Position numbers and translations under genes: made by a program
Notes under the pieces: model-generated
The model's input: only the letters and a program-made list of their open reading frames with translations
The model's database searches: none
What the model was told of the DNA's origin: nothing
NCBI RefSeq assembly: GCF_030246925.1
Contig: NZ_CP126740.1
Location: forward strand, 868,001 to 932,000
DNA: 64,000 nucleotides
Direction of reading: 5' to 3'
Source: Microbacterium sp. zg-Y625
Lineage (GTDB): Bacteria > Actinomycetota > Actinomycetes > Actinomycetales > Microbacteriaceae
Shown: piece by piece, positions 9,244 through 20,545 of the stretch
Position numbering within the stretch: position 1 is the first letter of the stretch
Layout: each line of letters begins with the position of its first letter

Positions 9244-10182
9244 TCAGTCTTCGCGCAGATCCTCGTACAGCGCGGTGGAGAGGTACCGCTCGCCGTACGA
9301 GGGGATCACCACGACGATGTTCTTGCCCTCGGCTTCGGGGCGTGCGGCGACCTGCAGGGCGGCCCACAGGGCGGCGCCCGAAGAGATGCCGACGAGGATG
9401 CCGTCCTTGACGCCGACCTCGCGCGCGGTGGCGATGGCATCGGCGAACTCGACGTCGATGACCTCGTCGATGACGCTCTGGTCCAGCAGCCCCGGAATGA
9501 AGTTCGGTCCGATGCCCTGGATCTTGTGCGGGCCCGCGGTGCCCTTGGTCAGCAGCGGCGAGTCGGCCGGCTCGACGGCGACGACCTTCGCCTCGGGCAC
9601 GCGCTCGCGCAGCACCTGGCCGACGCCGGTGATGGTGCCGCCCGTGCCGATGCCGGCGACGAAGTAGTCGACCTTGCCGTCGGTGTCGCGCAGGATCTCC
9701 TCGGCGGTCGTCTTGCGGTGGATCGCCGGGTTGGCGGCGTTCTCGAACTGGCGCGCGAGCACAGCGCCCGGCGTCTCGTCGACGATCTCCTGCGCCTTCG
9801 CAACGGCGCCCTTCATGCCGCCGGACGGGTCGGTCAGCACCAGCTCGGCGCCGTAGGCCTTCAGCAGCAGGCGTCGCTCCATCGACATCGACGACGGCAT
9901 CGCGAGCACGACCTTGTAGCCACGCGCCGCGCCGACCATGGCCAGTGCGATGCCGGTGTTGCCGCTCGTGGCCTCGACGATCGTGCCCCCGGGGGGAAGC
10001 TCGCCGGACTCCTCGGCCGCGTCGATCATCGCGATCGCGATCCGGTCCTTGACGCTGGAGGCGGGATTGTAGAACTCGAGCTTCGCGAGCACCGTGCCGG
10101 GAAGGCCCTCGGTGATCCGGTTCAGCTTGACGAGGGGCGTGTTGCCGAATGCGCTCGTGATGTCGGGGTGGATTCCGGACAT
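9244..10182 (-). CDS. cysK: Cysteine synthase A (O-acetylserine sulfhydrylase)
   Basis: PLP enzyme that joins O-acetylserine and sulfide to form cysteine. 312 residues, the family's normal length. K45 in [11 protein letters not shown] is the Schiff-base lysine, [10 protein letters not shown] the substrate loop, [12 protein letters not shown] the phosphate loop, and GISSGAA lies further on. ATG 10182 has AAAGG six bases upstream. TAGGCT at 10245-10240 (minus strand) is a likely -10 box, giving a leader of about 50 nt. Transcribed divergently from prmC and upstream of cysE. Confidence 0.96.
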   Translation of the reverse strand: MSGIHPDITSAFGNTPLVKLNRITEGLPGTVLAKLEFYNPASSVKDRIAIAMIDAAEESGELPPGGTIVEATSGNTGIALAMVGAARGYKVVLAMPSSMSMERRLLLKAYGAELVLTDPSGGMKGAVAKAQEIVDETPGAVLARQFENAANPAIHRKTTAEEILRDTDGKVDYFVAGIGTGGTITGVGQVLRERVPEAKVVAVEPADSPLLTKGTAGPHKIQGIGPNFIPGLLDQSVIDEVIDVEFADAIATAREVGVKDGILVGISSGAALWAALQVAARPEAEGKNIVVVIPSYGERYLSTALYEDLRED

Positions 10183-10239
10183 GGTCTGCCTTTCGTGCGG
10201 GTCGGGGAGGCCTCGTCGACGGGCGGAGGTCCTGTGTCC

Positions 10240-10245
10240 AGCCTA
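10240..10245 (-). promoter_or_regulatory. cysK -10 box
   Basis: TAGGCT read on the minus strand, about 58 bases before the cysK ATG. It matches the actinobacterial TANNNT consensus. No good -35 hexamer is evident. Confidence 0.45.
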
Positions 10246-10293
10246 TGGCGCGCACCGGGGGCGGGGGGTTTTGTGACAGGCTGGATGCCGCTC

Positions 10294-11181
10294 ATGCCCG
10301 ATTCCCGCCCTGCACCCGCCGCCGCGCGCGTCGCCGAGACGCTGCGCGACGCCACCGGCCTGCTGCAGCGCGCCGGGGTGGCCTCCGCCGACGTCGATGC
10401 ACAGCTGCTGCTGGCGCACGTTCTGGGAGTGGGGCGCGGCGAGCTGCACGCCGCGGCGGTGCGCGGCGACACGGTGTCCGCAGAGCACGCCGCCGTCTTC
10501 GCCGACCTCCTCGATCGTCGCGCCGCGCGCGAGCCGCTGCAGCATCTCACGGGCCTGGCTCCCTTCCGTCACCTGGAGCTGAAGGTCGGTCCGGGCGTCT
10601 TCGTCCCCCGTCCCGAGACCGAGACGGTCGCCCAGATCGCGATCGACGCCCTGTCGGCCGCCGCCGGGCCGAACCCGGTCGCCGTGGATCTGGGTACCGG
10701 CAGCGGCGCCATCGCCCTGGCACTGGCGACGGAGGTGCCGCACGCCCGCGTGTACGCGGCGGAGAATTCCGTCGACGCGTTCGTGTGGGCCAAGGAGAAC
10801 TTCCGCGCCGTGGGCGCTCCGAACGCGCGCATCGCCTTCGTCGACCTCGCCGAGGCGTTCCCCGAGCTCGACGGCACCGTGTCGGTGGTCGTGTCCAACC
10901 CGCCGTACGTCCCGGAAGGCGCGATTCCGCGCGACCCCGAGGTGCGCGACTGGGATCCGCCGGCGGCGCTCTACGGGGGAGCGGACGGGCTCGACGTCGT
11001 GCGCGTGATCAGCGGGGTCGCGAGTCGGCTGCTGCATCCGGGTGGGACCCTGGTGCTCGAGCACGGCGAGTGGCAGGGCGCGCCCATCCGCGAGCTGCTC
11101 GCGGCCGACGGTTGGCGGGCGGCGGCCACCCATCAGGACCTCACCCTGCGGGACCGCGCCACCACGGCCGTCCGCGCCTGA
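10294..11181 (+). CDS. prmC: Release factor glutamine methyltransferase
   Basis: SAM-dependent enzyme that methylates the GGQ glutamine of release factors, hence its usual link to prfA. 295 residues from ATG 10294; the in-frame ATG 10285 adds three. The N-terminal helical domain (PLQHLTG near residue 83) is followed by the Rossmann fold with AVDLGTGSGAIALAL and the catalytic VVSNPPYVPEG, the NPPY motif that binds the target glutamine. The open frame extends far upstream, but that part overlaps cysK antisense. Gene order then resumes the mycobacterial pattern (prmC, sua5, wecA, atp). Confidence 0.94.
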   Translation: MPDSRPAPAAARVAETLRDATGLLQRAGVASADVDAQLLLAHVLGVGRGELHAAAVRGDTVSAEHAAVFADLLDRRAAREPLQHLTGLAPFRHLELKVGPGVFVPRPETETVAQIAIDALSAAAGPNPVAVDLGTGSGAIALALATEVPHARVYAAENSVDAFVWAKENFRAVGAPNARIAFVDLAEAFPELDGTVSVVVSNPPYVPEGAIPRDPEVRDWDPPAALYGGADGLDVVRVISGVASRLLHPGGTLVLEHGEWQGAPIRELLAADGWRAAATHQDLTLRDRATTAVRA

Positions 11182-11232
11182 GCCGCGGTCGGCACTCGGG
11201 AGAGCGCTGACAGGAGTCCGAGGGTGCCCCGG

Positions 11233-11238
11233 TAGACT
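11233..11238 (+). promoter_or_regulatory. -10 box for the sua5-wecA-atpI unit
   Basis: TAGACT with nine bases to ATG 11248, so the RNA would have no leader or one of two or three bases. Confidence 0.45.
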
Positions 11239-11247
11239 GACACCGCC

Positions 11248-11958
11248 ATGTCACCCGTATTCGACAGCCGCGACGACACGCAGCTGCTCCCCGGCCTGCG
11301 CCAGGCACGTCAGGCGATAGCCCGCGGCGAGCTGATCGTGCTGCCCACCGACACCGTCTACGGTGTCGCGGCAGACGCCTTCAGCCCGGCCGCCGTGGCG
11401 CGCCTGCTTGCGGCGAAGGGGCGGGGACGTCAGTCGCCCCCGCCGGTGCTCGTGCCCGGCGTCTCGACGCTGCGCGCTCTCGCTGCGGAGATCCCCGAGC
11501 CCGTCGAGCGGCTCGTCGAGGAGTTCTGGCCGGGAGGGCTCACCATCGTGCTGCCGGCGCAGCCGTCGCTGTCCTGGGACCTGGGCGACACGTTCGGAAC
11601 CGTCGCGGTGCGCATGCCCGCCGACCGCATCGCCCTGGAAATGCTCGAGGAGTGCGGTCCGCTGGCGGTCTCCAGCGCCAACCTCACCGGCAAGGCGGCC
11701 GCCGTCGCGATCGACGAGGCCGTGGACATGCTGGGCGACAGCGTGGCGGTGTATCTGGATGCCGGCATGCGCGAGACCGGCATCCCGTCGACGATCGTCG
11801 ACGCGACCGGACTCGTGGGGGAGGGCGACGGCCTCGTGCGCGTCCTTCGTGACGGCGCCGTGTCACGCTCCCGGTTGCGGGACGTGCTCGGCGAGCTGCT
11901 CGAAGCCGACCCCGACCAGGCGGAGGACTCCGCCGCGGCGGCCGGCGGCGGCGCGTGA
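11248..11958 (+). CDS. sua5: L-threonylcarbamoyladenylate synthase
   Basis: Makes threonylcarbamoyl-AMP from threonine, bicarbonate and ATP, the first step of the t6A37 modification in ANN-decoding tRNAs. 236 residues. LIVLPTDTVYGVAADAF is the YrdC/Sua5 signature, AAKGRGRQSPPPVLV the nucleotide-binding basic region, and AVSSANLTGKAA a conserved substrate motif. The chain is shorter than full Sua5, so it is the TsaC/YwlC-like form with a short tail. Its TGA overlaps the wecA GTG start by four bases. Confidence 0.93.
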   Translation: MSPVFDSRDDTQLLPGLRQARQAIARGELIVLPTDTVYGVAADAFSPAAVARLLAAKGRGRQSPPPVLVPGVSTLRALAAEIPEPVERLVEEFWPGGLTIVLPAQPSLSWDLGDTFGTVAVRMPADRIALEMLEECGPLAVSSANLTGKAAAVAIDEAVDMLGDSVAVYLDAGMRETGIPSTIVDATGLVGEGDGLVRVLRDGAVSRSRLRDVLGELLEADPDQAEDSAAAAGGGA

Positions 11959-13109
11959 AACAGTACGTCTTCATCGTCATCCTCACCGCCGCCCTGACGC
12001 TGGTGCTGTCGTGGGCGGTGTGGCGGCTGAGTCTGCGCTACAAGCTGTATCCGGCCATCCGCGAGCGCGACGTGCACAAGACGCCGACCCCCCGTCTCGG
12101 GGGGATCGCGATGTACCTCGCGATCGTGGCGGCCTTCGCCGTCTCGGCCATGCACCCCGATCCCCGCTTCGGCAGCTTCTGGTCGGACCCGGCGCCCTGG
12201 GCCGTGCTCGCCGCCACGACGCTCATCGTGCTCGTCGGCGTCGCCGACGACCTCTGGGACCTGGACTGGACCATCAAGCTCGGGGCGCAGTTCCTCGCCG
12301 CCGGCATCGTCGCCTGGTTCGGCGAGCTGCAGATCTACACTCTGCCCATCGGCGGGATCACCGGGTTCTCCAGCACCGTCAGCTTCGTGCTGACGATCTT
12401 CTCCATCGTCATCGTCATGAACGCCGTCAACTTCATCGACGGCCTCGACGGTCTCGTCGCCGGAGTCGCCCTCATCGCCAACCTGGTCTTCTTCGCGTAC
12501 GCGTACCTGCTCATGCGCGACATGGGCTCGGCGACCTACTTCACGATGGCATCCTTCATCGCAGCCGTCCTCATCGGCGCCTGCATCGGGTTCCTCCCGA
12601 TGAACTGGAATCCCGCGAAGATGTTCATGGGCGACGCCGGTGCGCTCATGATCGGCCTGCTGATGGCGTGCTCCGCGGTGTCGATCACCGGCTCGCTCGA
12701 CCCCGCGCTGCTGGGCGACCCCGACCAGTTCGGCCGCTCGCAGCTGCTCGGTGCCTTCATCCCGATCCTGCTCCCGATGGTCGTCGTGATGCTGCCGCTG
12801 CTGGACTTCGGCATGGCGGTGCTGCGCCGCATGCGCGCCGGCAAGTCCCCGTTCTCGCCCGACCGCAAGCACCTGCACCACCGCATGCTCGACATGGGGC
12901 ATTCCGACCGCGATGCGGTGCTGATCTTCTACGCCTGGACGGCGGTGGTCAGTCTCGCCGTGCTGCTGATGTACATCGGCACCACGGCCGACTGGCCGGG
13001 GCAGTACCTGCCGGGTGTCGCCTTCGGTGCCCTCGGCTGCGTGGCCTGCCTCGTCGTCACCCTCACGCCCGCCCGACGCACCCGTCCCGCCCTTCAGGAG
13101 TCCCGATGA
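11955..13109 (+). CDS. wecA: Undecaprenyl-phosphate GlcNAc-1-phosphate transferase family protein
   Basis: Polytopic enzyme of the MraY/WecA family, which loads a sugar phosphate onto undecaprenyl phosphate to begin a cell-wall glycopolymer. 384 residues and about eleven helices. Conserved cytoplasmic motifs are present: DDLWDLDW (Asp pair), NAVNFIDGLDGLVAG, FMGDAGALMIG and HLHHRMLDMGHS, the last being the WecA-type His loop. It overlaps sua5 and the following gene by four bases each. The position before the ATP synthase genes matches mycobacterial rfe. Confidence 0.94.
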   Translation: MKQYVFIVILTAALTLVLSWAVWRLSLRYKLYPAIRERDVHKTPTPRLGGIAMYLAIVAAFAVSAMHPDPRFGSFWSDPAPWAVLAATTLIVLVGVADDLWDLDWTIKLGAQFLAAGIVAWFGELQIYTLPIGGITGFSSTVSFVLTIFSIVIVMNAVNFIDGLDGLVAGVALIANLVFFAYAYLLMRDMGSATYFTMASFIAAVLIGACIGFLPMNWNPAKMFMGDAGALMIGLLMACSAVSITGSLDPALLGDPDQFGRSQLLGAFIPILLPMVVVMLPLLDFGMAVLRRMRAGKSPFSPDRKHLHHRMLDMGHSDRDAVLIFYAWTAVVSLAVLLMYIGTTADWPGQYLPGVAFGALGCVACLVVTLTPARRTRPALQESR

Positions 13110-13594
13110 CCCCCAGCCCTGTGTCCAGTACTCCGGTCCTCCGCACCACCCTGCTGTGGTCCGCGGCCGTGACGGCGATCCTCGCCGTCGTCGGCGCCGT
13201 GGCCGGCTACGCGGCCGGGGGAGTGGAAGGACTGTGGAGCGCCCTCGTGGGCGTGGCGCTGGCCTTCGCGTTCCTCGGCATCACCGGCGGGAGCATCCTC
13301 ATCGCCAACCGCTGGTACGGCGACGCGCTGTACGTGCCGATCTTCTTCGGCATCGTGCTCGGCGGCTGGATCCTCAAGTTCATCGTCTTCATCGTCGTGC
13401 TGCTCGTGCTGCGCGGCCAGGCGTGGCTCAACCCCACCGTCTTCTTCATCTCGCTCGTCGTCGGGATCATCGCGTCGCTCATCATCGACGTGGTCGTGCT
13501 GATGCGCTCCCGCGTGCCGCACGCGAGCGACGTGACCCTTCCGACCGCAGAAGAAGTCGGCGAAGGGCGCGATGACGCGGATGAGCGGCTCTGA
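13106..13594 (+). CDS. AtpI-like membrane protein preceding the ATP synthase operon
   Basis: 162 residues with four membrane helices (about 17-37, 43-66, 77-98, 108-131) and an acidic C-terminal tail. Size, topology and place just before atpB match the actinobacterial counterpart of AtpI, a helper for assembly of the c-ring. Primary-sequence identity to AtpI is weak, so the assignment rests mainly on context. The ATG at 13106 overlaps the wecA stop (ATGA); the longer open frame upstream is antisense or out-of-frame noise over wecA. Confidence 0.75.
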   Translation: MTPSPVSSTPVLRTTLLWSAAVTAILAVVGAVAGYAAGGVEGLWSALVGVALAFAFLGITGGSILIANRWYGDALYVPIFFGIVLGGWILKFIVFIVVLLVLRGQAWLNPTVFFISLVVGIIASLIIDVVVLMRSRVPHASDVTLPTAEEVGEGRDDADERL

Positions 13595-13611
13595 GCGCCC
13601 TGGGAGTTTGA

Positions 13612-13617
13612 TAGTGT
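13612..13617 (+). promoter_or_regulatory. Candidate ATP synthase operon -10 box
   Basis: TAGTGT, 18 bases after the atpI-like stop and about 40 bases before the first possible atpB start. It would let the operon be transcribed independently of wecA. Confidence 0.4.
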
Positions 13618-13653
13618 TGAGACGCGCCCGCCCCGCTCCATCACCCGGAGCAT

Positions 13654-14529
13654 TTGTGGAGTGACGCTCATCGACCATCGTCGCACCGGTCCTGCACCGG
13701 CGCCCCGAAGCTGGAGCCCGCGCTGTTTATTCACGCTGCGACACTGATCGCCCCCACCGCCGAAGACGGCGGATTCCACGGACCCTCGATTGACGAGTTC
13801 TTCCCCGAAGCCGTCTTCCAGTTCGGCGACCTCGTCATCAACCGCATCCACCTGATCCAGTTCATCGCGACCCTCGCGATCGTACTGATCTTCTGGCTCG
13901 GCACCCGACGCATGAAGGTCGTCCCCGGCCGCTTCCAGAGCATCGTCGAGATGGGCCTGGACTTCGTCCGGGTCAACATCGCCGAAGACCTGCTCGGCAA
14001 GAAGGACGGTCAGCGGTTCCTGCCGATCCTCAGCACCATCTTCTTCATGGTGCTGTTCATGAACATCACGGGAATCATCCCGTTCATGAACATCGCCGGC
14101 ACCGCGATCGTCGCCGTTCCGCTGCTGCTCGCGGTCGTCAGCTACGTCACGTTCATCTACGCCGGCGTCAAGAAGAGCCCGAAGAACTTCTTCAAGAACG
14201 CGCTCTTCCCCTCCGGTGTGCCGTGGCCGATCTACATCATCGTCACGCCCATCGAGCTGATCTCGACGTTCATCATCCGGCCGGTCACGCTGACCCTCCG
14301 ACTTCTCATGAACATGATGGTCGGGCACCTGCTGCTGGTCCTCTTCTTCGCCGCGACGCAGTTCTTCCTGCTCGACCTCGGCGGCTGGTGGTCGGCGCTG
14401 GCCGCGGGCTCGCTCGCCTTCGGCTTCGTCTTCACCCTCTTCGAAATCCTCGTGGCCGTCCTCCAGGCCTACGTCTTCGCTCTCCTCACCGCGGTCTACA
14501 TCCAGCTCGCGGTCGCGGAAGAGCACTAA
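13654..14529 (+). CDS. atpB: ATP synthase Fo subunit a
   Basis: Stator subunit that forms the two proton half-channels. About 270-291 residues, six helices. The essential arginine lies in TLRLLMNMMVGHLLL, followed by the conserved Gly-His. The N terminus is uncertain: there is no ATG or well-placed GTG. The furthest start is TTG 13654, with GGAG only three bases upstream; recognisable homology begins near LFIHAATLIAP (13723), so a later CTG near 13711 or 13723 is possible. First gene of the complete atpBEFHAGDC set. Confidence 0.93.
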   Translation: MWSDAHRPSSHRSCTGAPKLEPALFIHAATLIAPTAEDGGFHGPSIDEFFPEAVFQFGDLVINRIHLIQFIATLAIVLIFWLGTRRMKVVPGRFQSIVEMGLDFVRVNIAEDLLGKKDGQRFLPILSTIFFMVLFMNITGIIPFMNIAGTAIVAVPLLLAVVSYVTFIYAGVKKSPKNFFKNALFPSGVPWPIYIIVTPIELISTFIIRPVTLTLRLLMNMMVGHLLLVLFFAATQFFLLDLGGWWSALAAGSLAFGFVFTLFEILVAVLQAYVFALLTAVYIQLAVAEEH

Positions 14530-14555
14530 GCGGGTCGGCTCACAGCCGCCCATAA

Positions 14556-14810
<255 letters not shown>

Positions 14811-14838
14811 TCGCCCCCTCCAGCCCTAAGGAGACAGG

Positions 14839-15390
14839 ATGCTGAACGCTCTTGTCGCGTACGCCGCGGAAGAGGGTGGCACGCCCAACCCGCTGATCCC
14901 CGCCTGGTACGACATCATCTGGTCGGCGGTCTGCTTCGTCATCATCCTGTTCGTCATGTGGAAGGTCGCCCTTCCCAAGATGAAGACGCTGCTCGACGAG
15001 CGTGCCGCTTCGATCGAGGGCAACATCGCCAAGGCCGACGAGGCCCAGCGCAAGGCTGAGGCCGCCCTCGAGCAGTACACCGCGCAGCTGGCCGAGGCCC
15101 GCAAGGAAGCCGGTGAGATCCGCGAGGCCGCCCGTGAGGACGGCAAGAAGATCGTCGCCGAGGCGAAGGATGCCGCTTCCTCCGAGGCTGCACGCCTGAC
15201 CGCTGCCGCTCACGCGCAGATCGAGGCCGAGCGTCAGACGGCGCTCGTCTCGCTGCGCAGCGAGGTGGGCGGGCTTGCCCTCGACCTCGCGGGCGGTGTG
15301 ATCGGCGAGAGCCTGTCGGACGACGCGAAGGCCCAGGCCGTCGTGGATCGCTTCCTGGCCGAGCTCGAGTCGTCTGAGGCGTCGAAGTAA
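14839..15390 (+). CDS. atpF: ATP synthase Fo subunit b
   Basis: Peripheral stalk subunit. 183 residues: one membrane helix (about 23-43), then a long Ala/Glu/Lys/Arg-rich helix to the end that would dimerise as a right-handed coiled coil. AAGGAG lies six bases before ATG 14839. It is an ordinary b subunit, whereas mycobacteria also carry a b-delta fusion; here delta is a separate gene. The TAA stop shares one base with the atpH ATG. Confidence 0.96.
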   Translation: MLNALVAYAAEEGGTPNPLIPAWYDIIWSAVCFVIILFVMWKVALPKMKTLLDERAASIEGNIAKADEAQRKAEAALEQYTAQLAEARKEAGEIREAAREDGKKIVAEAKDAASSEAARLTAAAHAQIEAERQTALVSLRSEVGGLALDLAGGVIGESLSDDAKAQAVVDRFLAELESSEASK

Positions 15391-16178
15391 TGGGCAGCGC
15401 GACCACTCAGGCCCGGGCGGCGACGACGGCCGCGCTCGGCGCGGCGTCGTCGGTCGACCTCGACGTCGCTCGCGAGCTGTTCGCCGCGGCGCGGACGCTG
15501 GGCGAGTCGTCCCAGCTGAGCGGCGCGCTTGCTGACTCCTCTGCTGCGCCCGGTGCGCGGGCGCAGGTGGTCTCACACGTGTTCGGCACGTTCGGGCCCA
15601 CCACGGTGACTCTGCTCTCGGCCGCGGCCCAGCAGCGGTGGTCGTCTGCGTCGGACCTCGTGGACGGGATCGAGGAGCTCGGCATCCGTGCCGCCGCGAT
15701 CGCCGAGCCCGGAGCGGACATCGAGGGCGAGCTGTTCGAGGTGGTGCGCACGATCGCCGCCAACCCCGAGCTGGAACTGGCTCTCGGCAGCCGCCTCGGC
15801 GAGGCGTCGGCCAAGGGCAGGCTCATCGAGAGTCTGCTGCGCGGCCGCACCAGCGCCGCGACGACGCTCATCGTCTCGTCGGCGGTGCAGCAGACGCGCG
15901 AGCGTCGCGTTCGGCAGCTGATCAGCCGCGCGATGCGCCTGGTCGCACAGCAGCGAGGACGGTCGGTGGCCACGGTCGTCGCCGCCAAGCCGCTGAGCGC
16001 CCCGCAGGCCGAGCGCCTCACCGCCGCGCTGTCGCGGCGGTACGGCACCGAGATCTCCCTCAACATCGTCGTCGACCCCTCGGTCGTCGGCGGCGTGCGG
16101 GTGGAGATCGCGGACGACGTCATCGACGCCAGCGTGGCGAGTCGTCTGCACGACCTGCGCCAGAAGCTGGCCGGTTAG
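15390..16178 (+). CDS. atpH: ATP synthase F1 subunit delta
   Basis: Connects the top of F1 to the b stalk. 262 residues, longer than the roughly 180 of E. coli because of an actinobacterial-type N-terminal extension. The C-terminal part (GTEISLNIVVDPSVVGGVRV) is the typical delta/OSCP signature. The ATG overlaps the last base of atpF, so translation is coupled. Confidence 0.94.
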   Translation: MGSATTQARAATTAALGAASSVDLDVARELFAAARTLGESSQLSGALADSSAAPGARAQVVSHVFGTFGPTTVTLLSAAAQQRWSSASDLVDGIEELGIRAAAIAEPGADIEGELFEVVRTIAANPELELALGSRLGEASAKGRLIESLLRGRTSAATTLIVSSAVQQTRERRVRQLISRAMRLVAQQRGRSVATVVAAKPLSAPQAERLTAALSRRYGTEISLNIVVDPSVVGGVRVEIADDVIDASVASRLHDLRQKLAG

Positions 16179-16242
16179 AGCTTCCCGCTCAGCGGAGCGG
16201 AGATTTCGGGGCCGCGAGGTCCCATGAACACGAAGGAAGACC

Positions 16243-17883
16243 ATGGCAGAACTCTCCATCAGCCCCGACGTCATCCGTGACGCGCTGAAGGACTTCGTCG
16301 CCGCGTACGAGCCCTCCGGGGCCGCCGCGACCGAGGTCGGCACCGTCATCGACGCCGCAGACGGCATCGCCCACGTCGAGGGACTCCCCGGCGTGATGGC
16401 GAACGAGCTGGTCCGCTTCGCGGACGGCACCGCCGGCCTGGCGCTGAACCTCGACGAGCACGCGATCGGTGTCGTCGTCCTCGGCGACTTCTCCGGCGTC
16501 GAGGCGGGCCAGCAGGTCACCCGCACCGGCGAGGTCCTCTCGGTCCCCGTCGGCGACGGCTACCTCGGTCGCGTCGTCGACCCGCTCGGCAACCCGATCG
16601 ACGGCCTGGGCCCTGTGGCAGCCGACGGCCGTCGCGCGCTCGAGCTGCAGGCGCCCGGCGTCATGTCGCGTAAGAGCGTGCACGAGCCGATGCAGACGGG
16701 CATCAAGGCGATCGACGCCATGATCCCGGTCGGCCGCGGCCAGCGTCAGCTCATCATCGGCGACCGACAGACCGGCAAGACGGCCATCGCGATCGACACG
16801 ATCATCAACCAGAAGGCCAACTGGGAGTCCGGCGACGTCAACAAGCAGGTGCGCTGCATCTACGTCGCCATCGGCCAGAAGGGCTCCACGATCGCCGGCG
16901 TCAAGGGCGCGCTCGAGGATGCCGGCGCCATGGAGTACACCACGATCGTGGCCGCTCCGGCGTCCGACCCCGCCGGCTTCAAGTACCTCGCCCCCTACAC
17001 CGGCTCGGCCATCGGCCAGCACTGGATGTACGGCGGCAAGCACGTGCTGATCATCTTCGACGACCTGTCGAAGCAGGCTGAGGCCTACCGCGCCGTGTCG
17101 CTGCTGCTGCGCCGCCCGCCGGGCCGCGAGGCCTACCCGGGTGACGTCTTCTACCTGCACTCGCGTCTGCTCGAGCGTTGCGCGAAGCTCTCCGACGAGC
17201 TGGGCGCCGGCTCGATGACGGGTCTTCCCATCATCGAGACCAAGGCCAACGACGTGTCGGCGTACATCCCGACCAACGTGATCTCGATCACCGACGGCCA
17301 GATCTTCTTGCAGTCCGACCTCTTCAACGCCAACCAGCGTCCCGCGGTCGACGTCGGCATCTCGGTGTCGCGCGTCGGTGGCGACGCCCAGGTGAAGTCG
17401 ATCAAGAAGGTCTCCGGAACGCTGAAGCTCGAGCTCGCCCAGTACCGCTCGCTCGAGGCGTTCGCCATGTTCGCCTCGGACCTCGACGCCGCCTCGCGGC
17501 GCCAGCTGGCCCGCGGTGCGCGGCTCACCGAGCTGCTCAAGCAGCCGCAGTACTCGCCGTACCCGGTGGAGGAGCAGGTCGTCTCGATCTGGGCCGGCAC
17601 CAACGGCAAGCTCGACACCATCGCGGTGGAGGACGTGCTGCGCTTCGAGCGCGAGCTGCTCGATTACCTCAAGCGCAACACGTCGATCCTCGACACGCTG
17701 CGTGAAACCAATGTCCTCGATGACGACACCGCTGCCCAGCTCGAGAAGCTGGTCGACGAGTTCGTGCTCGAGTTCCAGTCCGGCAAGGGCATGGCGATCA
17801 ACAACCCGGGTCACGAGGAGTTCGCGGCAGCAGCCGCCGATGACGTGAACCAGGAGAAGATCGTCAAGGGCCGCCGGGGCTGA
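16243..17883 (+). CDS. atpA: ATP synthase F1 subunit alpha
   Basis: Non-catalytic nucleotide-binding subunit. 546 residues, the normal actinobacterial length. The P-loop is [13 protein letters not shown] (about 176-188); [16 protein letters not shown] is the Walker B region, and [19 protein letters not shown] carries the conserved Arg segment. An actinobacterial C-terminal extension of about 35 residues is present. AAGGAAG precedes ATG 16243. Confidence 0.98.
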   Translation: MAELSISPDVIRDALKDFVAAYEPSGAAATEVGTVIDAADGIAHVEGLPGVMANELVRFADGTAGLALNLDEHAIGVVVLGDFSGVEAGQQVTRTGEVLSVPVGDGYLGRVVDPLGNPIDGLGPVAADGRRALELQAPGVMSRKSVHEPMQTGIKAIDAMIPVGRGQRQLIIGDRQTGKTAIAIDTIINQKANWESGDVNKQVRCIYVAIGQKGSTIAGVKGALEDAGAMEYTTIVAAPASDPAGFKYLAPYTGSAIGQHWMYGGKHVLIIFDDLSKQAEAYRAVSLLLRRPPGREAYPGDVFYLHSRLLERCAKLSDELGAGSMTGLPIIETKANDVSAYIPTNVISITDGQIFLQSDLFNANQRPAVDVGISVSRVGGDAQVKSIKKVSGTLKLELAQYRSLEAFAMFASDLDAASRRQLARGARLTELLKQPQYSPYPVEEQVVSIWAGTNGKLDTIAVEDVLRFERELLDYLKRNTSILDTLRETNVLDDDTAAQLEKLVDEFVLEFQSGKGMAINNPGHEEFAAAAADDVNQEKIVKGRRG

Positions 17884-17903
17884 CGACTCAGTAGGGGAAG
17901 CCA

Positions 17904-18806
17904 ATGGGCGCACAACTGCGGGTCTACAAGCAGAAGATCAGTTCTGCTCAGACGACCAAGAAGATCACGAAGGCGATGGAGCTCATCGCGGCTTCGCGCA
18001 TCCAGAAGGCGATGGCGCGCGTGCGCGCGTCGTCGCCCTTCGCGCGAGCCGTCACGCGAGCCGTCTCCGCGGTCGCGACGTACTCCAACGTCCAGCACCC
18101 CCTCACGACGGAGCGCGAGGTGATCCGCCGTTCGGCGATCGTCATCTTCGCCTCCGACCGGGGACTGGCGGGCGCCTTCAACTCCCAGATCCTGCGTGAG
18201 GCGCTGGAGCTCGCCGAGCTCCTGCGGTCCGAGGGCAAGGAAGTCTCGTACTACCTCGTCGGGCGCAAGGCGGTGGGCTACTTCCAGTTCCGCCGCATGC
18301 AGGCCGCGGGGGAGTGGGTCGGCGACACCGACACTCCGCACTTCAACACCGCCGAACTGATCGCGGGCGCCCTGCTGGACGCCTACGACCGCGGCGGCGA
18401 AGAGGGCGGCGTCGACGAGATCCACCTGGTCTACAACCGGTTCGTCAGCATGATGACCCAGAGCCCCGAGCGCGTGCGTCTGCTGCCGCTCGAGGTCGTC
18501 GAGGCATCCACCGACGAGTCGGCCTCCGGCCAGGTGTACCCCCTGTACGAATTCGAACCGAGCCCGGAGGTCGTCCTGGACGCACTCCTGCCGGTGTACG
18601 TCCAGAGCCGCGTCTTCAACGCCCTCCTGCAGTCGTCGGCGGCCAAGCACGCCGCCACGCAGAAGGCGATGAAGTCCGCCAGCGACAATGCCGACAAGCT
18701 CATCACCGACTACACCCGCCTGCGCAACAACGCGCGTCAGGCGGAGATCACTCAGCAGATCGCCGAGATCGTCGGCGGCGCCGACGCTCTGGCGTCGGGC
18801 AAGTAG
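17904..18806 (+). CDS. atpG: ATP synthase F1 subunit gamma
   Basis: Central rotor shaft. 300 residues; the N-terminal coiled-coil helix ([20 protein letters not shown]) and C-terminal helix ([20 protein letters not shown]) are typical. The insert [15 protein letters not shown] in the globular domain is in the range of actinobacterial gammas. AGGGGAAG lies upstream of ATG 17904. Confidence 0.97.
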   Translation: MGAQLRVYKQKISSAQTTKKITKAMELIAASRIQKAMARVRASSPFARAVTRAVSAVATYSNVQHPLTTEREVIRRSAIVIFASDRGLAGAFNSQILREALELAELLRSEGKEVSYYLVGRKAVGYFQFRRMQAAGEWVGDTDTPHFNTAELIAGALLDAYDRGGEEGGVDEIHLVYNRFVSMMTQSPERVRLLPLEVVEASTDESASGQVYPLYEFEPSPEVVLDALLPVYVQSRVFNALLQSSAAKHAATQKAMKSASDNADKLITDYTRLRNNARQAEITQQIAEIVGGADALASGK

Positions 18807-20273
<1,467 letters not shown>

Positions 20274-20274
20274 C

Positions 20275-20535
20275 ATGGCGATCTCCGTCAGCCTCGTCTC
20301 CGCGGAGTCGGAGGTCTGGTCCGGTGAGGCGAGCCTCGTCGTGGCCAAGACCGTCGAGGGTGAGATCGGCTTCATGAGCGGTCACGAGCCCGTGCTCGCG
20401 ATCCTCGCCGAAGGTCAGGTGCGGATCACGACCGACGACGGCCGCAAGGTCGTTGTCGACGCGCGCGACGGCTTCCTGTCGATGGCGGCCGACGAGCTGT
20501 CCATCGTGGCGGGACACGCCGCGCTGGTCTCCTGA
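20275..20535 (+). CDS. atpC: ATP synthase F1 subunit epsilon (short form)
   Basis: Rotor subunit at the foot of gamma. Only 86 residues: the N-terminal beta-sandwich (GEIGFMSGHEPVLAIL is the conserved core) without the two-helix C-terminal domain that inhibits ATP hydrolysis in E. coli. Short epsilons are known in several actinobacteria. The stop is followed 11 bases on by a perfect hairpin that ends the operon. AAGGAG is 10 bases before ATG 20275. Confidence 0.95.
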   Translation: MAISVSLVSAESEVWSGEASLVVAKTVEGEIGFMSGHEPVLAILAEGQVRITTDDGRKVVVDARDGFLSMAADELSIVAGHAALVS

Positions 20536-20545
20536 CCCGCTGACA

